From: Actinoplanes couchii
Lineage (GTDB): Bacteria; Actinomycetota; Actinomycetes; Mycobacteriales; Micromonosporaceae
Reading direction: 5' to 3'
Assembly (NCBI RefSeq): GCF_016862075.1
Contig: NZ_BOMG01000115.1
Location: 1-64,000 of the forward strand
Length of the DNA: 64,000 nt
This document shows, in pieces, positions 7,273 to 16,283 of this stretch (position 1 is its first letter; the number at the start of each line of letters is the position of its first letter). The position numbers and the translations under genes were made by a program. A model generated the notes under the pieces. It was given only the letters and a program-made list of their open reading frames with translations. It had not been told where the DNA came from and ran no database searches.

Positions 7273-8388
7273 ATGCGACATTCTCTGCTCGGCGCAAGCC
7301 TGGCTGCGGCACTGAGCCTGACCGCCTGCTCCCCGGAATCCTCGGACAACGAGCCGGCCGGTCAGCTCCTGCCCGGCGCCACCGCGACCCTCGACGAATC
7401 CCACGGCCCGGTCGCGACCCTCGGCGAACCCACCGAGATCACCACCGGCCTGACCGTGCCGTGGGGCCTGACCTTTCTGCCCGACGGCTCCGCGCTCGTC
7501 TCCGAGCGCAACTCCGCCCTGATCAAACGGGTGCCCGCCGCCGGCGGCCCCGCACAGACGGTCGGTGTCGTCCCGGGAGTCGCGGCGAAAGCCGAGGGCG
7601 GACTGATGGGCATCGTCGCCTCGCCCGGATTCGCGACCGACCGCACCGTCTACGCCTCGGTCACCGGCACGGACGAGAACTCGATCGTCGCCCTGCACAT
7701 CGCCGAGGACTACCGGTCACTGCGCCAGGACCGGGTGCTGCTCGACGGCATCCAGACCGCCGAACGCCACCACGGCGGCCGGCTCGCGATCGGCCCCGAC
7801 GGCATGCTGTGGATCGGCACCGGCGACGCCTTCGAACCGGAGAACGCCGCCGACGCCACCTCCCTCAACGGCAAGATCCTGCGCATCCGTACGGACGGCA
7901 CCGCACCCGGCGACAGCCCGATCTACTCCTCCGGGCACCGTAACGTCCAAGGCATCGCCTTCGGCCCGGACGGCACCGCGTACGCCTCGGAACTCGGCCA
8001 CCGCGCCTGGGACGAGGTCAACGTCCTGCGCGAGGGCGCCGATTACGGCTGGCCCGAGACCGAGGGGGTCGCGGGCAGCACCGGCACGGCACCGATCTGG
8101 ACCGTGCACCCGGACGACGCCTCGCCCTCGGGTATGGCCTACGCCGCCGGTTCGCTCTGGATCGGCGCGCTCGGCGGGCAGCGTCTGTGGCAACTGCCCG
8201 TCGACAGCGGCCGGGCGACCGGTCAGGCGGTGGAGCACTACCGCGGCGAGTACGGCCGGATCCGTACCGTCGAGGTCGCCCCCGACGGCGCCCTCTGGCT
8301 GATCACGTCGAACACCGACGCTTCCACCTGGGGCGGCGTCGCCCCGAAACCCGGCGACGACCGCATCCTGCGCGTCGAAGTCCGCTAG
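7273..8388 (+). CDS. PQQ-dependent glucose/sorbosone dehydrogenase-type lipoprotein
   Basis: A 371-residue exported protein. The signal peptide ends in the lipobox LTAC (Cys19), so it should be anchored outside the membrane. The rest is a six-bladed beta-propeller of the soluble glucose dehydrogenase (GSDH/YliI) family: LTVPWGLTFLPDG, the catalytic-His region ERHHGGRLAIGPDG, IGTGDA, SSGHRNVQGIAFGPDG and LGHRAWDEVNVLREGADYG are family landmarks. Members oxidise sugars with PQQ, though many actinobacterial ones lack a proven cofactor. It starts 15 bp after the AKR stop and is likely in the same operon. Confidence 0.88.
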   Translation: MRHSLLGASLAAALSLTACSPESSDNEPAGQLLPGATATLDESHGPVATLGEPTEITTGLTVPWGLTFLPDGSALVSERNSALIKRVPAAGGPAQTVGVVPGVAAKAEGGLMGIVASPGFATDRTVYASVTGTDENSIVALHIAEDYRSLRQDRVLLDGIQTAERHHGGRLAIGPDGMLWIGTGDAFEPENAADATSLNGKILRIRTDGTAPGDSPIYSSGHRNVQGIAFGPDGTAYASELGHRAWDEVNVLREGADYGWPETEGVAGSTGTAPIWTVHPDDASPSGMAYAAGSLWIGALGGQRLWQLPVDSGRATGQAVEHYRGEYGRIRTVEVAPDGALWLITSNTDASTWGGVAPKPGDDRILRVEVR

Positions 8389-8429
8389 GCCGGCCGGACC
8401 GGTCGAGACGCGGCCTCCAGGGCCGGGGC

Positions 8430-9383
8430 CTACTGCATGACGGTGTCGATCGGGTGGTCGAACGATGCGGGGCAGTGGAACAGGTACCAGTCGAAGCCGC
8501 GGTTGATGACCACCTCGGTCATCGGGTCGGTGTCGCCCGCCGGCTCCTCGATCGGACGCCACCACCCGGCCTCGTCCCATTCGCCGAACCCGACGGTGAA
8601 CAGCAGCCGCATCTCGGTGCCGCAGGTCCGGCAGTGCATCGTGCCGGGGCCGGTCATCCGCCAGGACGGGTGGCCGCCCACCTTCCAGCCCGGCACCACC
8701 GACCAGGCCCGATAGCCGGGCCCACCGGTCTGCGCCTCCCAGGCCGCGATGCGCGCCCGGAGCGGTTCGGGCAGAATTTCCCGGTACGGATAATCAGAGA
8801 CCCGCTCCGGGTGGACGGCACACGGGTTCGGCAGATGGTCCTCCTCGACGACCGGCGGCTCCGGGGCAGCCGTGAGTGGCTCGCCCACATCAGCGGTCCG
8901 GCGCCAGAGCACCCGGATCCGGGGAGTCATGTCCTCGGCGTGGAACAGCGGGCACCACAGCACCTGGAACAGGTCGGTGTCGTCCGGGCCGAGGAATCCG
9001 GGCACGTCACGGCGGTACAACTGCGCCACCGGGATCATCGGGATCGACTGACGGGCCAGTTCCTCCGGTTCGGAGAACCGGATACCAGGTAACTCGGCCA
9101 GTTCCGCCGCGGTGAACGACCGGCCCGCAGCCGCCGCCCGGATCTCCCGGCTCCGGCGCACGGTCGCCGGAGCCAGCAACGTATCCACCTCATGGTCGTC
9201 CCCGGCATCACACACCGGCCACGGCTCGTCCGCGGGCCACAGCAGCGGCCCGCCGATCGAACTGTCCGCGACACCCGGCGCCCCGGCCCGCGGGTGCAGC
9301 CGGGTGGCGCCGGCCCGGTACTCCCGCAACCCGGGAATCACGTCATCGACGTCGAACGGCCGCGGCGGCGTGGTACGAACCAT
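8430..9383 (-). CDS. DUF1963/YwqG-like hypothetical protein
   Basis: A 317-residue soluble protein. The segment SSIGGPLLWPADEPWPVC resembles the DUF1963 (YwqG) landmark GG-P-WP. A CxxC pair (CRTCG) near residue 260 could bind metal. The last 60 residues are acidic and aromatic. No catalytic motif is seen and the function is unknown. The ATG at 9383 opens MVRTTPPRPFDVDD; the frame is open further upstream, but that part is antisense to the next gene. It converges on the sugar dehydrogenase gene. Confidence 0.75.
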   Translation of the reverse strand: MVRTTPPRPFDVDDVIPGLREYRAGATRLHPRAGAPGVADSSIGGPLLWPADEPWPVCDAGDDHEVDTLLAPATVRRSREIRAAAAGRSFTAAELAELPGIRFSEPEELARQSIPMIPVAQLYRRDVPGFLGPDDTDLFQVLWCPLFHAEDMTPRIRVLWRRTADVGEPLTAAPEPPVVEEDHLPNPCAVHPERVSDYPYREILPEPLRARIAAWEAQTGGPGYRAWSVVPGWKVGGHPSWRMTGPGTMHCRTCGTEMRLLFTVGFGEWDEAGWWRPIEEPAGDTDPMTEVVINRGFDWYLFHCPASFDHPIDTVMQ

Positions 9384-9506
9384 GACTGTCGATCTTAATC
9401 GTCCCGGGCGGCCGCCCCGCGGGCCCGGCCGTACGCGGAACGTCTCAGGTCGCCGCCGTGGTGGCCGATCGTCTGCTTCAACGGACGGACTTCGGCGGCG
9501 CGTGGA

Positions 9507-11975
9507 GTGAATCTGGTGATCGACGACGAAGCACGGGTGCGGGCCTGGCAGGCCGTACCGGACGAGAGTCTGCGGATGGCCCTCGACCACGCGTCGAGCG
9601 GCATGACGCTCGTCGACGACTCGGGTCGCTACCTGTGGGTCAATGCGGCGTTCGCCGGGTTCCTCGGGTACACCGTCGCCGAGCTGCTCGGGCGGTACTT
9701 CGGTGACTTCACCCTGGAACAGGATCACGCCGCCGACGTCGCCGCCGTCGGTGACCTGATGTCCGGGGCACGGCGTGCGGTCCTGCGGGAGAAGCAGTAC
9801 CGGCACCGCGACGGGGCGATCCTGCCGGCGCTGGTGTCCAGTTCGCTGATCCAGCCGGTGCCGGAGGGGCCGTGGCAGCTGCTGAGCACCATCGAGTCGC
9901 TGGCCGAGCGTCAGGCCGCGCGGGAACGGCTGGCCGAGGTGGCCTCCGCCGTCGACGGTATCGTCACCGTCGACGAGCGCGGGATCGTGGTGGCCTGGAA
10001 CCACGGCGCGGAACGGCTGTTCGGGCGTATCGCCGCCGACATGCTCGGCTCGCCGCTGGCCGTGGTCATCCCGGCCCGGCGCCAGGTCGAACACGGCACC
10101 ATCTTCGCCGAGCTGGTGGCCGGTGGCAGCCCGTTGATCGGCACCACCATCGAGGTGACGGCCGTGCACGCGGACGGCCACGAGCTGCTCACCGAGTTGT
10201 CGCTGTCGACGTGGACCCACGACGGGCTGCCCCGTTTCACCGCGATCGTGCGGGACGTGACCGTGCACCGGCGTGCCGAGCGTGCCGCGGCTCTGATCCG
10301 GTTCGCCGCCGTCACCGCGAACAGTGCCGACACGTTCGCCGCCGCCGCGTCCGCCGTGCTGCGGGAGGTGTGTGCCCGGTTGCAGTGGCATGCCGGGCAC
10401 GCCTGGACCGGTGCCGGTGAACCGGTCGGGTGGCACGAGAGCGGCGAGGCCCACCCGGTGCCGTCGGTGGTGCCGTTCGAGGCGGTCACCCGGATCGTCA
10501 CCGACGGTGGTGGCGCGGGCTCTGCCGTGTCGGTGCCGATGCTCACCGGGGGAGAGGTGGCCGGCATGCTCGTCTTCCGGCTGCCGGCCGGCGTACCGGC
10601 GCCTGATCATGATGTCCTTCAAGCTCTGGAGCAGATAGGGCTGGCGCTGGGCCGGGTGGTCGAGCGGCAGCGCACCAGTGACGCGCTGGCCTGGCAGGCG
10701 ACCCACGACCCGGTCACCGACCTGGCCAACCGGCGGCTGCTGACGGAGCGGATCCGCGACGGCCGGCACCGGGCGCTGCTGCTGATCAACCTGGATCGCT
10801 TCCGGATCATCAACGACGCCCTCGGGTACGCCCTCGGCGACCAGATCCTCCGGCTGGCCGGCGAGCGGCTGCTGAGCGTGACCGGCGAGGACGACCTGGT
10901 GGCCCGGCTCAGCGCGGACGAGTTCGTGGTCCTGGCACAGGACCAGACGGACCTGGCCCAGCGGTTACTGGCCGTGTTGCGGGAGCCGATGACCATCGGT
11001 GGCCACGAGTTCCGGCTCGGGGCCAGCATCGGCATCCGCCCGCTCACCGGCTCGCACCGCCCGGCCGCCGTGCTGCGCGACGCCGACGCCGCGCTGCGGC
11101 AGGCCAAGAGCCGTGGCAAGGACCAGGTCGTGGTCTTCGACGACGCTCTGGCCGGGACCGCGGAGCAGCGTTTCGACGACGAGCTCGCGCTGGCGCGGGC
11201 CATCACCGGGGACGAGCTGGTACTGCACTACCAGCCGATCATCGACCTGCAGAGCGGACAGCCGTCCGGTGCCGAGGCCCTGGTCCGGTGGCACCGGCCC
11301 GGTCACGGCATGATCGCCCCGGACCGGTTCATCCCGCTCGCCGAGGAGACCGGCCTGATCGTCGACCTCGGGCGATGGGTGCTGCGGCAGGCGTGCCGGG
11401 ACGCCGCGGTGTGGGCGGTCGAAGCACCCGCCCTGGCCGAGGCGTCGGTCAGCGTGAACGTCTCGGCCCGCCAGCTGACCCACCCGAACTTCATCGGTGA
11501 CCTGGACGCGGCCCTGGCCGACAGCACCCTGCCCGCCGGCCGGCTGATCCTGGAGGTCACCGAGAGTGCCCTGATCAGCGAACCGGAGACGGCGATGGAC
11601 ACGCTGCGTGCGGTCCGGGCCCGCGGGGTGCAGGTGGCCCTCGACGACTTCGGCACCGGCTACAGCTCGCTGAGCTACGTGCAACGGCTGCCGGCCACCA
11701 TCCTGAAGATCGACAAGAGCTTCGTCGACCCGATCACCGAGGACGCCGTCGGGACCGCGCTCACCGAGGTGGTGGTGAAACTCGCCGAGGCCACCGGGTT
11801 GCGCACGGTCGCCGAAGGCGTCGAGAACGCCGTTCAGGCTGCCGCGCTGCGGCGGTTGGGCTGCCATCGCGGTCAGGGCTTCGTGTGGTCGCGGCCGGTG
11901 CCGCAGAGCGACCTGCACCACGTGCTCACCCAGCTGTCGGGCGATCCGGCGCTGGTGCGGCCGCCGGGCCGGTGA
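9507..11975 (+). CDS. PAS-PAS-(GAF-like)-GGDEF-EAL cyclic-di-GMP protein
   Basis: An 822-residue cytoplasmic sensor. PAS domains lie at about 20-140 and 150-250, a GAF-like region at about 260-380, GGDEF at about 390-550 and EAL at about 565-805. The GGDEF signature is degenerate (SADEF at 469-473), so cyclase activity is doubtful. The EAL domain keeps EAL (590-592), the N-containing NVSARQL, EVTES, the DDFGTGYSSL loop and the final E of AEGVE, so it is probably an active c-di-GMP phosphodiesterase. No transmembrane helix is seen. GTG at 9507 opens the frame, but GTG at 9516, eight bases after GGAG, may be the true start. Confidence 0.92.
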   Translation: MNLVIDDEARVRAWQAVPDESLRMALDHASSGMTLVDDSGRYLWVNAAFAGFLGYTVAELLGRYFGDFTLEQDHAADVAAVGDLMSGARRAVLREKQYRHRDGAILPALVSSSLIQPVPEGPWQLLSTIESLAERQAARERLAEVASAVDGIVTVDERGIVVAWNHGAERLFGRIAADMLGSPLAVVIPARRQVEHGTIFAELVAGGSPLIGTTIEVTAVHADGHELLTELSLSTWTHDGLPRFTAIVRDVTVHRRAERAAALIRFAAVTANSADTFAAAASAVLREVCARLQWHAGHAWTGAGEPVGWHESGEAHPVPSVVPFEAVTRIVTDGGGAGSAVSVPMLTGGEVAGMLVFRLPAGVPAPDHDVLQALEQIGLALGRVVERQRTSDALAWQATHDPVTDLANRRLLTERIRDGRHRALLLINLDRFRIINDALGYALGDQILRLAGERLLSVTGEDDLVARLSADEFVVLAQDQTDLAQRLLAVLREPMTIGGHEFRLGASIGIRPLTGSHRPAAVLRDADAALRQAKSRGKDQVVVFDDALAGTAEQRFDDELALARAITGDELVLHYQPIIDLQSGQPSGAEALVRWHRPGHGMIAPDRFIPLAEETGLIVDLGRWVLRQACRDAAVWAVEAPALAEASVSVNVSARQLTHPNFIGDLDAALADSTLPAGRLILEVTESALISEPETAMDTLRAVRARGVQVALDDFGTGYSSLSYVQRLPATILKIDKSFVDPITEDAVGTALTEVVVKLAEATGLRTVAEGVENAVQAAALRRLGCHRGQGFVWSRPVPQSDLHHVLTQLSGDPALVRPPGR

Positions 11976-11981
11976 ACGGGG

Positions 11982-12744
11982 TCAGCGGTTCTGGCGTTCG
12001 ATGCCGCGCCGCACCAGATCCCGGATCCCGGGCAGGGTGATCGCGCGGATGGTCAGGTCGTTCATCCAGACGTGGAAACGGCTCGGTGGCGCGTACTGGT
12101 GCATGCCGCGGTGGGCGAGTGCCTGCCGTTTGACCACCTCGGGGCGGAGTCCGGCCTCCCATCGGGGCAGGGCGGCCGGAATGTCGTCGCCGTGTTTGTG
12201 CAGGGCGTCACCGAGCCGGTCGGCTCCGTGTTTGTGCAGGGCGGCGCCGAGTTGGTCGGCTCCGGCCAGGGCCAGGGCCGCGCCGTGCCCGGCGAACAGG
12301 GTCACGCACCAGGCCGCGTCGCCGAGCAGCACGACCCGGCCGCTGCTCCAACGGGGCAATGCGACCTGGCTGACCCGATCGAAGTACACCTCGGCGGGCC
12401 CGGACCGCAGGTGAGCGATCGCCTCGGGAACCCCGGCGCCGAGGTCACCGAACGCGGCGCCGAGCGCGTCGGCCGCTCCGCGCTCCAACTCCCGGTCCGG
12501 GGCGCCGCATCGGTACGTGAAGAAGGCTGCCGAACGGTGCGGACCCAGATGGACCATCGCCGCCGTACGGCCGGGTCCGATGTAGGTCGTGGCCGACGAC
12601 GGGGGCACGGCTGAGTCCGGGATCGTGAGCGGGAAGGCCGCCACCACGAACGGCAGGTCGACCCGATGATCAGGACCGAACACCGCGGTCCGGGTCAGGC
12701 GCAGGGCGGCCGCCAGCCCCGCGATGCCCCGCGGAATCGCCATC
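11982..12744 (-). pseudogene. internally deleted FAD-dependent monooxygenase
   Basis: The reading frame keeps a stub of the N-terminal Rossmann region (GIAGLAAALRL) joined directly to the second half of a class A flavoprotein monooxygenase: FGPDHRVDLPFV, EVYFDRVSQVALPRW, and the second FAD motif LLGDAAWCVTLFAGHGAAL. About 130 residues of FAD/substrate domain expected between them are missing. A 12-residue stretch (LGAALHKHGADR / LGDALHKHGDD) is tandemly duplicated. The ATG near 12744 is nominal. It overlaps the start of an antisense TetR remnant, so both members of a divergent regulator/enzyme pair have decayed. Confidence 0.7.
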
Positions 12745-13081
12745 ATCGAACCTCGCCAGCACCTGTTGACCGCGGCGGAACACGTGATCGTCACCGCCGG
12801 CCCCGGCCACCTCACCAGCCGGGCCGTCACCCAGCAGGCCGGCGTCGCCACCGGCCTGCTGTTCAAGCACTTCAGGAACTTCGACGACTTCCTGATCGGG
12901 TACGCGGTCGACCGGACCTTCCAGCTCACCACCACGCTGACCGGACTCCCCGCCCTGGTGGGCACCGGCACGGTCGCCACCAACCTCAGCGACATGATCC
13001 ACACCACCCCGATGATCACGCTGCACACTCACCCGCCTGCTCGCCGGCAAACCGGCACTCACCGAGATCCGCGTGGCCTGA
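12724..13081 (+). pseudogene. truncated and frameshifted TetR regulator
   Basis: Codons from 12724 encode a TetR-type helix-turn-helix (LTSRAVTQQAGVATGLLFKHF) and the following helix (FDDFLIGYAVDR). Near 13025 the frame is lost. The continuation (LTRLLAGKPALTEIRVA) is in the next frame and stops at 13081, after only about 118 residues in total instead of about 190. It lies divergent to the deleted monooxygenase, the arrangement seen elsewhere in this window for intact pairs. Confidence 0.6.
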
Positions 13082-13119
13082 CGTCCTCTTCTGGTGGGGA
13101 TTGCCTACTGTCCACGGGT

Positions 13120-14055
13120 ATGAGCGTGGTGGTGATCGGTGCGGGCGTGATCGGGTTGACCGTGGCACACGAACTGGCGGTGGCCGGACACCGGGTGCGG
13201 GTGGTCGCCGACCGGGACGCGGCACACAGTGTGTCGGCGGTGGCGGCGGCGATCTGGTTCCCGCACGCGGTGACCCTGGAATCCGACGTCCTGGAATCGG
13301 GCCGGGTCGGCTACGAGCGCCTGGCGAGGCTGGCCGAGACCGCGGGTACAGGTGTGGTGATGCGGCCGGGCCTGGTGCGGGTCCGGCGCGCCGGGGCCGA
13401 CCTGTCGTGGACCGATGCGGTGCCCGGATACGAACGTGTCGCCGACGGGGTGCGCTGCCGGGTTCCGGTGGCCGACACCAGCCACTACCTGGCCTGGCTG
13501 ACCGCCCGGGTGGCCGCACTGGGCGTCGAGTTCACCGTGGCCACCGTGCGCCCGGCTGAACCGGGGCCGGACGCTCTGGTGGAAGCGGTCGCGCGGATCG
13601 GGGGAGAGGAACCGGACACGGTCGTGGTGGCCGCCGGACTCGGGTCCGGTGCCCTGCTCGGCGATGGGGAGACGTACCCGATCCGGGGTCAGGTCGTCCG
13701 CCTGGCGAACCCGGGCCTGACCGAGTGGATCACCGACGAGGACAACCCGGGCGGTCTGACCTATGTGGTGCCGCGTTCCGGTGACGTGGTCTGTGGCGGC
13801 ACCGGCCAGGCCGGCGACTGGAACGAGACGGTCGACCCGGGCGCCGAGGAAGCGATCCTGCGCCGGGTGTACGCGCTGGTGCCGGAGCTACGCGGCCAGC
13901 CGGTCCTGTCCCGCGCCGTCGGGCTGCGCCCGGCCCGTACCCGCAGAAGTCTGGAACGCACCGGCCGGGTGGTGACCTGTTACGGACACGGCGGGTCCGG
14001 ATTCACCCTGTCCTGGGGCGACGCGGCCCGGGTGGCGGACCTGCTCGCGGCCTGA
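13120..14055 (+). CDS. D-amino-acid oxidase (DAO-family flavoprotein)
   Basis: A 311-residue FAD enzyme. The N-terminal dinucleotide motif is VIGAGVIGLTVAHELA. The substrate and flavin segment IWFPHAV, the mid-protein YPIRGQVVRL, the arginine in VGLRPARTRRSLE and the C-terminal GHGGSGFTLSWG are DAAO landmarks. It oxidatively deaminates D-amino acids to 2-oxo acids plus ammonia and H2O2. The ATG at 13120 was chosen because the family begins at the GxGxxG strand. A 40-residue N-terminal fragment of a paralogue survives at 51263-51385. Confidence 0.88.
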   Translation: MSVVVIGAGVIGLTVAHELAVAGHRVRVVADRDAAHSVSAVAAAIWFPHAVTLESDVLESGRVGYERLARLAETAGTGVVMRPGLVRVRRAGADLSWTDAVPGYERVADGVRCRVPVADTSHYLAWLTARVAALGVEFTVATVRPAEPGPDALVEAVARIGGEEPDTVVVAAGLGSGALLGDGETYPIRGQVVRLANPGLTEWITDEDNPGGLTYVVPRSGDVVCGGTGQAGDWNETVDPGAEEAILRRVYALVPELRGQPVLSRAVGLRPARTRRSLERTGRVVTCYGHGGSGFTLSWGDAARVADLLAA

Positions 14056-14197
14056 ACCCGCCGATCCACCACGCTCTGATCCGGGGGATACAACCGGTAT
14101 CTGCCTTGCCGGCCTTCCCCGTCGTAGCTTCGACACGTTCACGACGGCGCTTCAGCCTTTCGCTGAGGTCACGGGACAAATCGGAGAAAAGAGCGAC

Positions 14198-14623
14198 ATG
14201 GGCGGTACGGTCGACTGGATCGATCCGATGATCGGCGAATTCCAGCGCAGCGGTGGCAATCATCCCCGTTTCGGACGCGATCTGGTGTTGCTGCACGGGA
14301 CCGGAGCACGGTCCGGTGAACCGCGTTCCCACCTGACACGGGGGATCGCGTTCCGTGCGGGCTGGGTCGTCGCGGCTACCTTCGGCGGCAACCCGCGGAA
14401 CCCCGCGTGGGTCAACAACCTTCGCACCCACCCCGACATCGACGTCGAGGTGCCACTGCCCGGGGCCGGCATCGCGATCCACCGGGTGCGCGCGGTCGAA
14501 CTGGACGGACCCGAACGCGAGGCGGCCCGGCAGCGGTTCCGGACCGTCTCGCCGGTCTTCGCCCAGTTCGAAGCCGGTGTCGATCGGCTCATCCCGATCT
14601 TCCATCTGGTCGTTCGCGGGTGA
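14198..14623 (+). CDS. F420-dependent (deazaflavin) nitroreductase/quinone reductase, Ddn family
   Basis: A 141-residue split-barrel protein. The landmarks LLHGTGARSGEPRSHL, the central AATFGGNPRNPAWVNNLRTHPDIDVEV and the C-terminal FPIFHLV-like end (RLIPIFHLVV) match the Ddn/DUF385 family. Relatives use reduced F420 to reduce quinones or nitro-compounds and are actinobacterial. GGAG precedes the ATG. It converges with the MFS gene. Confidence 0.85.
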   Translation: MGGTVDWIDPMIGEFQRSGGNHPRFGRDLVLLHGTGARSGEPRSHLTRGIAFRAGWVVAATFGGNPRNPAWVNNLRTHPDIDVEVPLPGAGIAIHRVRAVELDGPEREAARQRFRTVSPVFAQFEAGVDRLIPIFHLVVRG

Positions 14624-14629
14624 TCCCGA

Positions 14630-15832
14630 TCAGGTGACCGGCTCGGTGGCCGGGCGGCGGGACGGGAAGCCGTGGGTGCGGGCGCCGACGACGATCGTGA
14701 GCACCGGGAGCAGCAGCAATCCCACAGCGGCGGGGAAGGCGCCCGCGCCGCATGCCTCCAACAGGACGCCACCGGCCGCACCGCCCGCGGCCATCGCGAC
14801 GTTCCACAGGGTCACCAGCATGGCCTGGGCGGCGTCGGCGGCCCGGCCACCGGCGTCAGCGACGGCGGTCTGCAACAGGGTCGGGACGCCACCCCAGCCC
14901 AGCCCCCACAGGACAGCGGCGATGTGGACCAGGAACACACTGGTGGCGAGCGCGCCGAGGATCGCGGCGGCGACACCGATGAGCAGGACACTCGTCACGG
15001 TAAGGGCACGCAGCTTGCGGTCGATCCAGGCAGCGGTGGCCACGATGCTGATCAGGGAGGCGACACCGAAGGTCAGCAGGACGGTGTCGGCGGACCGGTC
15101 CATCCCGAGGTGGGCGAGGAACGTGGTGATGTAGGCGTACAGGATGGTGTGGGCCAGGACGAGGACCAGCGTGACGGTCAGGACCGCGGTGACGCCGGGC
15201 ACGGTGAGGGCACGCAGCATCGGCGGGCGTCGCCCGGCGGGGTGTCCGGGGAGGCCGGGCACCGCCACCGCGATCCATCCGAGCAGGGCGACCGTGAGCA
15301 GTGTCATCGCGGTGAAGGCGGTCCGCCAGCCGAGGGTCTGACCGAGGAAGGTGCCGGCGGGCACGCCCAGCGACAGGGCGAGCGGGATGCCGGCCATCGC
15401 GACGGACACCGCCCTGCCCTGCAGGCGCGGCGGGACGAGGCGGCGGGCGTACCCGGCGAGCAGGGCCCAGGCCAGGCCGGCGGCGACCCCGGCGGCGAAG
15501 CGGGCGATCATCGTCGTGAGGTAGTCGGGGGAGACGGCGGTGACGGTGTTGGCGACGGCGAAGACGGCCATCGCGGTCAGCAGCAGCCGTTTGCGGGGCT
15601 GGTTCGCGGTGGCGGCGGTCAGGGGGATCGCGGTGAGCGCGGTGCCGAGGGCGTAGATCGTGACGGTCTGGCCGGCCAGGGACTCGCTGACGCCGAGGCT
15701 GCCGCTCATGCCCGGCAGCACACCGGCGGGCAGGGTCTCGGTGAGGCTGGTGACGAAGACCGCGGTGGCCAGCGCGAGCAGCGCGGACATCGGCAGCCGG
15801 TCGGCGGTTCGGGTCGGTGCTCCGGTTGTCAT
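14630..15832 (-). CDS. MFS transporter (drug:proton antiporter, AraJ/PbuE-like)
   Basis: A 400-residue protein with twelve predicted hydrophobic helices. Helix 1 region LLALATAVFVTSLTETLPAGVLP and the motif-A-like loop after helix 2 (TANQPRKRLL) place it in DHA1 sugar-efflux/AraJ-like MFS. An in-frame TTG at 15847 exists, but it overlaps the regulatory dyad; the ATG at 15832 is preferred. CATACT lies four bases before that ATG, so a leaderless transcript is possible. It is divergent from a MerR regulator with a dyad in between, which indicates inducible efflux. Confidence 0.9.
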   Translation of the reverse strand: MTTGAPTRTADRLPMSALLALATAVFVTSLTETLPAGVLPGMSGSLGVSESLAGQTVTIYALGTALTAIPLTAATANQPRKRLLLTAMAVFAVANTVTAVSPDYLTTMIARFAAGVAAGLAWALLAGYARRLVPPRLQGRAVSVAMAGIPLALSLGVPAGTFLGQTLGWRTAFTAMTLLTVALLGWIAVAVPGLPGHPAGRRPPMLRALTVPGVTAVLTVTLVLVLAHTILYAYITTFLAHLGMDRSADTVLLTFGVASLISIVATAAWIDRKLRALTVTSVLLIGVAAAILGALATSVFLVHIAAVLWGLGWGGVPTLLQTAVADAGGRAADAAQAMLVTLWNVAMAAGGAAGGVLLEACGAGAFPAAVGLLLLPVLTIVVGARTHGFPSRRPATEPVT

Positions 15833-15847
15833 GGCCAGTATGCTCAA

Positions 15848-15869
15848 ACCCTCACATCAGTGTGAGGGT
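15848..15869. promoter_or_regulatory. MerR operator dyad
   Basis: Perfect 9-bp arms, ACCCTCACA (15848-15856) and TGTGAGGGT (15861-15869), surround TCAG. TTGACC, a -35 for the MFS direction, overlaps the right arm on the minus strand. MerR proteins bind dyads of this kind over a stretched spacer and untwist the promoter. The two genes it separates are the MFS exporter and the MerR regulator. Confidence 0.7.
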
Positions 15870-15884
15870 CAAGAGGTGGATCAC

Positions 15885-16274
15885 ATGCGCATCGGTGAGC
15901 TCGCGAACCGGACCGGCGCCTCGCGTCGCCTGCTGCGCTACTACGAGGAGCAAGGCCTCATCGTCTCGCAGCGATGCGCGAACGGTTACCGCTCATACGA
16001 CGACCGGCTCGCCGACCGGGTGCTGCAGATCCGGGGCCTGCTGGAGGCGGGCCTGCCCATCCGGGTCATCAAGCAGGTTCTGCCCTGCCTCGACAAACCT
16101 CGCGCGATCGTCTTCTCGGACGCCACCCCGGAGATCCTCGAGACGTTGAGCGAGGAGGTGGACCGCATGCAACGGCGCATCGACGTGCTGACCCGCAACC
16201 GCGACGCGGTCACCGAGTACCTCGGCGAGGTCCGGTCTCGGGCTGCCGTCACCGATCTGGACCGTACGTTCTAG
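15885..16274 (+). CDS. MerR-family transcriptional regulator
   Basis: A 129-residue MerR protein. The winged helix occupies residues 1-70 (MRIGELANRTGASRRLLRYY, then EEQGLI, and the wing NGYRSYDDR). A dimerisation coiled coil follows (LSEEVDRMQRRIDVLTRNRDAV). There is one Cys in the effector region (VLPCLDK), so metal sensing is not indicated and a drug or small-molecule inducer is more likely. GAGG lies eight bases before the ATG. The stop codon lies inside the operator-like element at 16268. Confidence 0.9.
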   Translation: MRIGELANRTGASRRLLRYYEEQGLIVSQRCANGYRSYDDRLADRVLQIRGLLEAGLPIRVIKQVLPCLDKPRAIVFSDATPEILETLSEEVDRMQRRIDVLTRNRDAVTEYLGEVRSRAAVTDLDRTF

Positions 16275-16278
16275 AATA
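16268..16278. promoter_or_regulatory. operator-like element before the TetR gene
   Basis: GTTCTAGAATA differs by one base from GTTCTTGAATA at 16885-16895, which precedes the next gene. It overlaps the MerR stop and contains TAGAAT, a good -10, six bases before the TetR ATG, which suggests a leaderless TetR mRNA. Confidence 0.5.
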
Positions 16279-16283
16279 AGCTC

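Noticed and set aside
14672..15865. 397-codon + strand frame opposite the MFS transporter
   Set aside because: Gly/Gln/Asp-rich low-complexity translation; the minus strand encodes twelve clear membrane helices.
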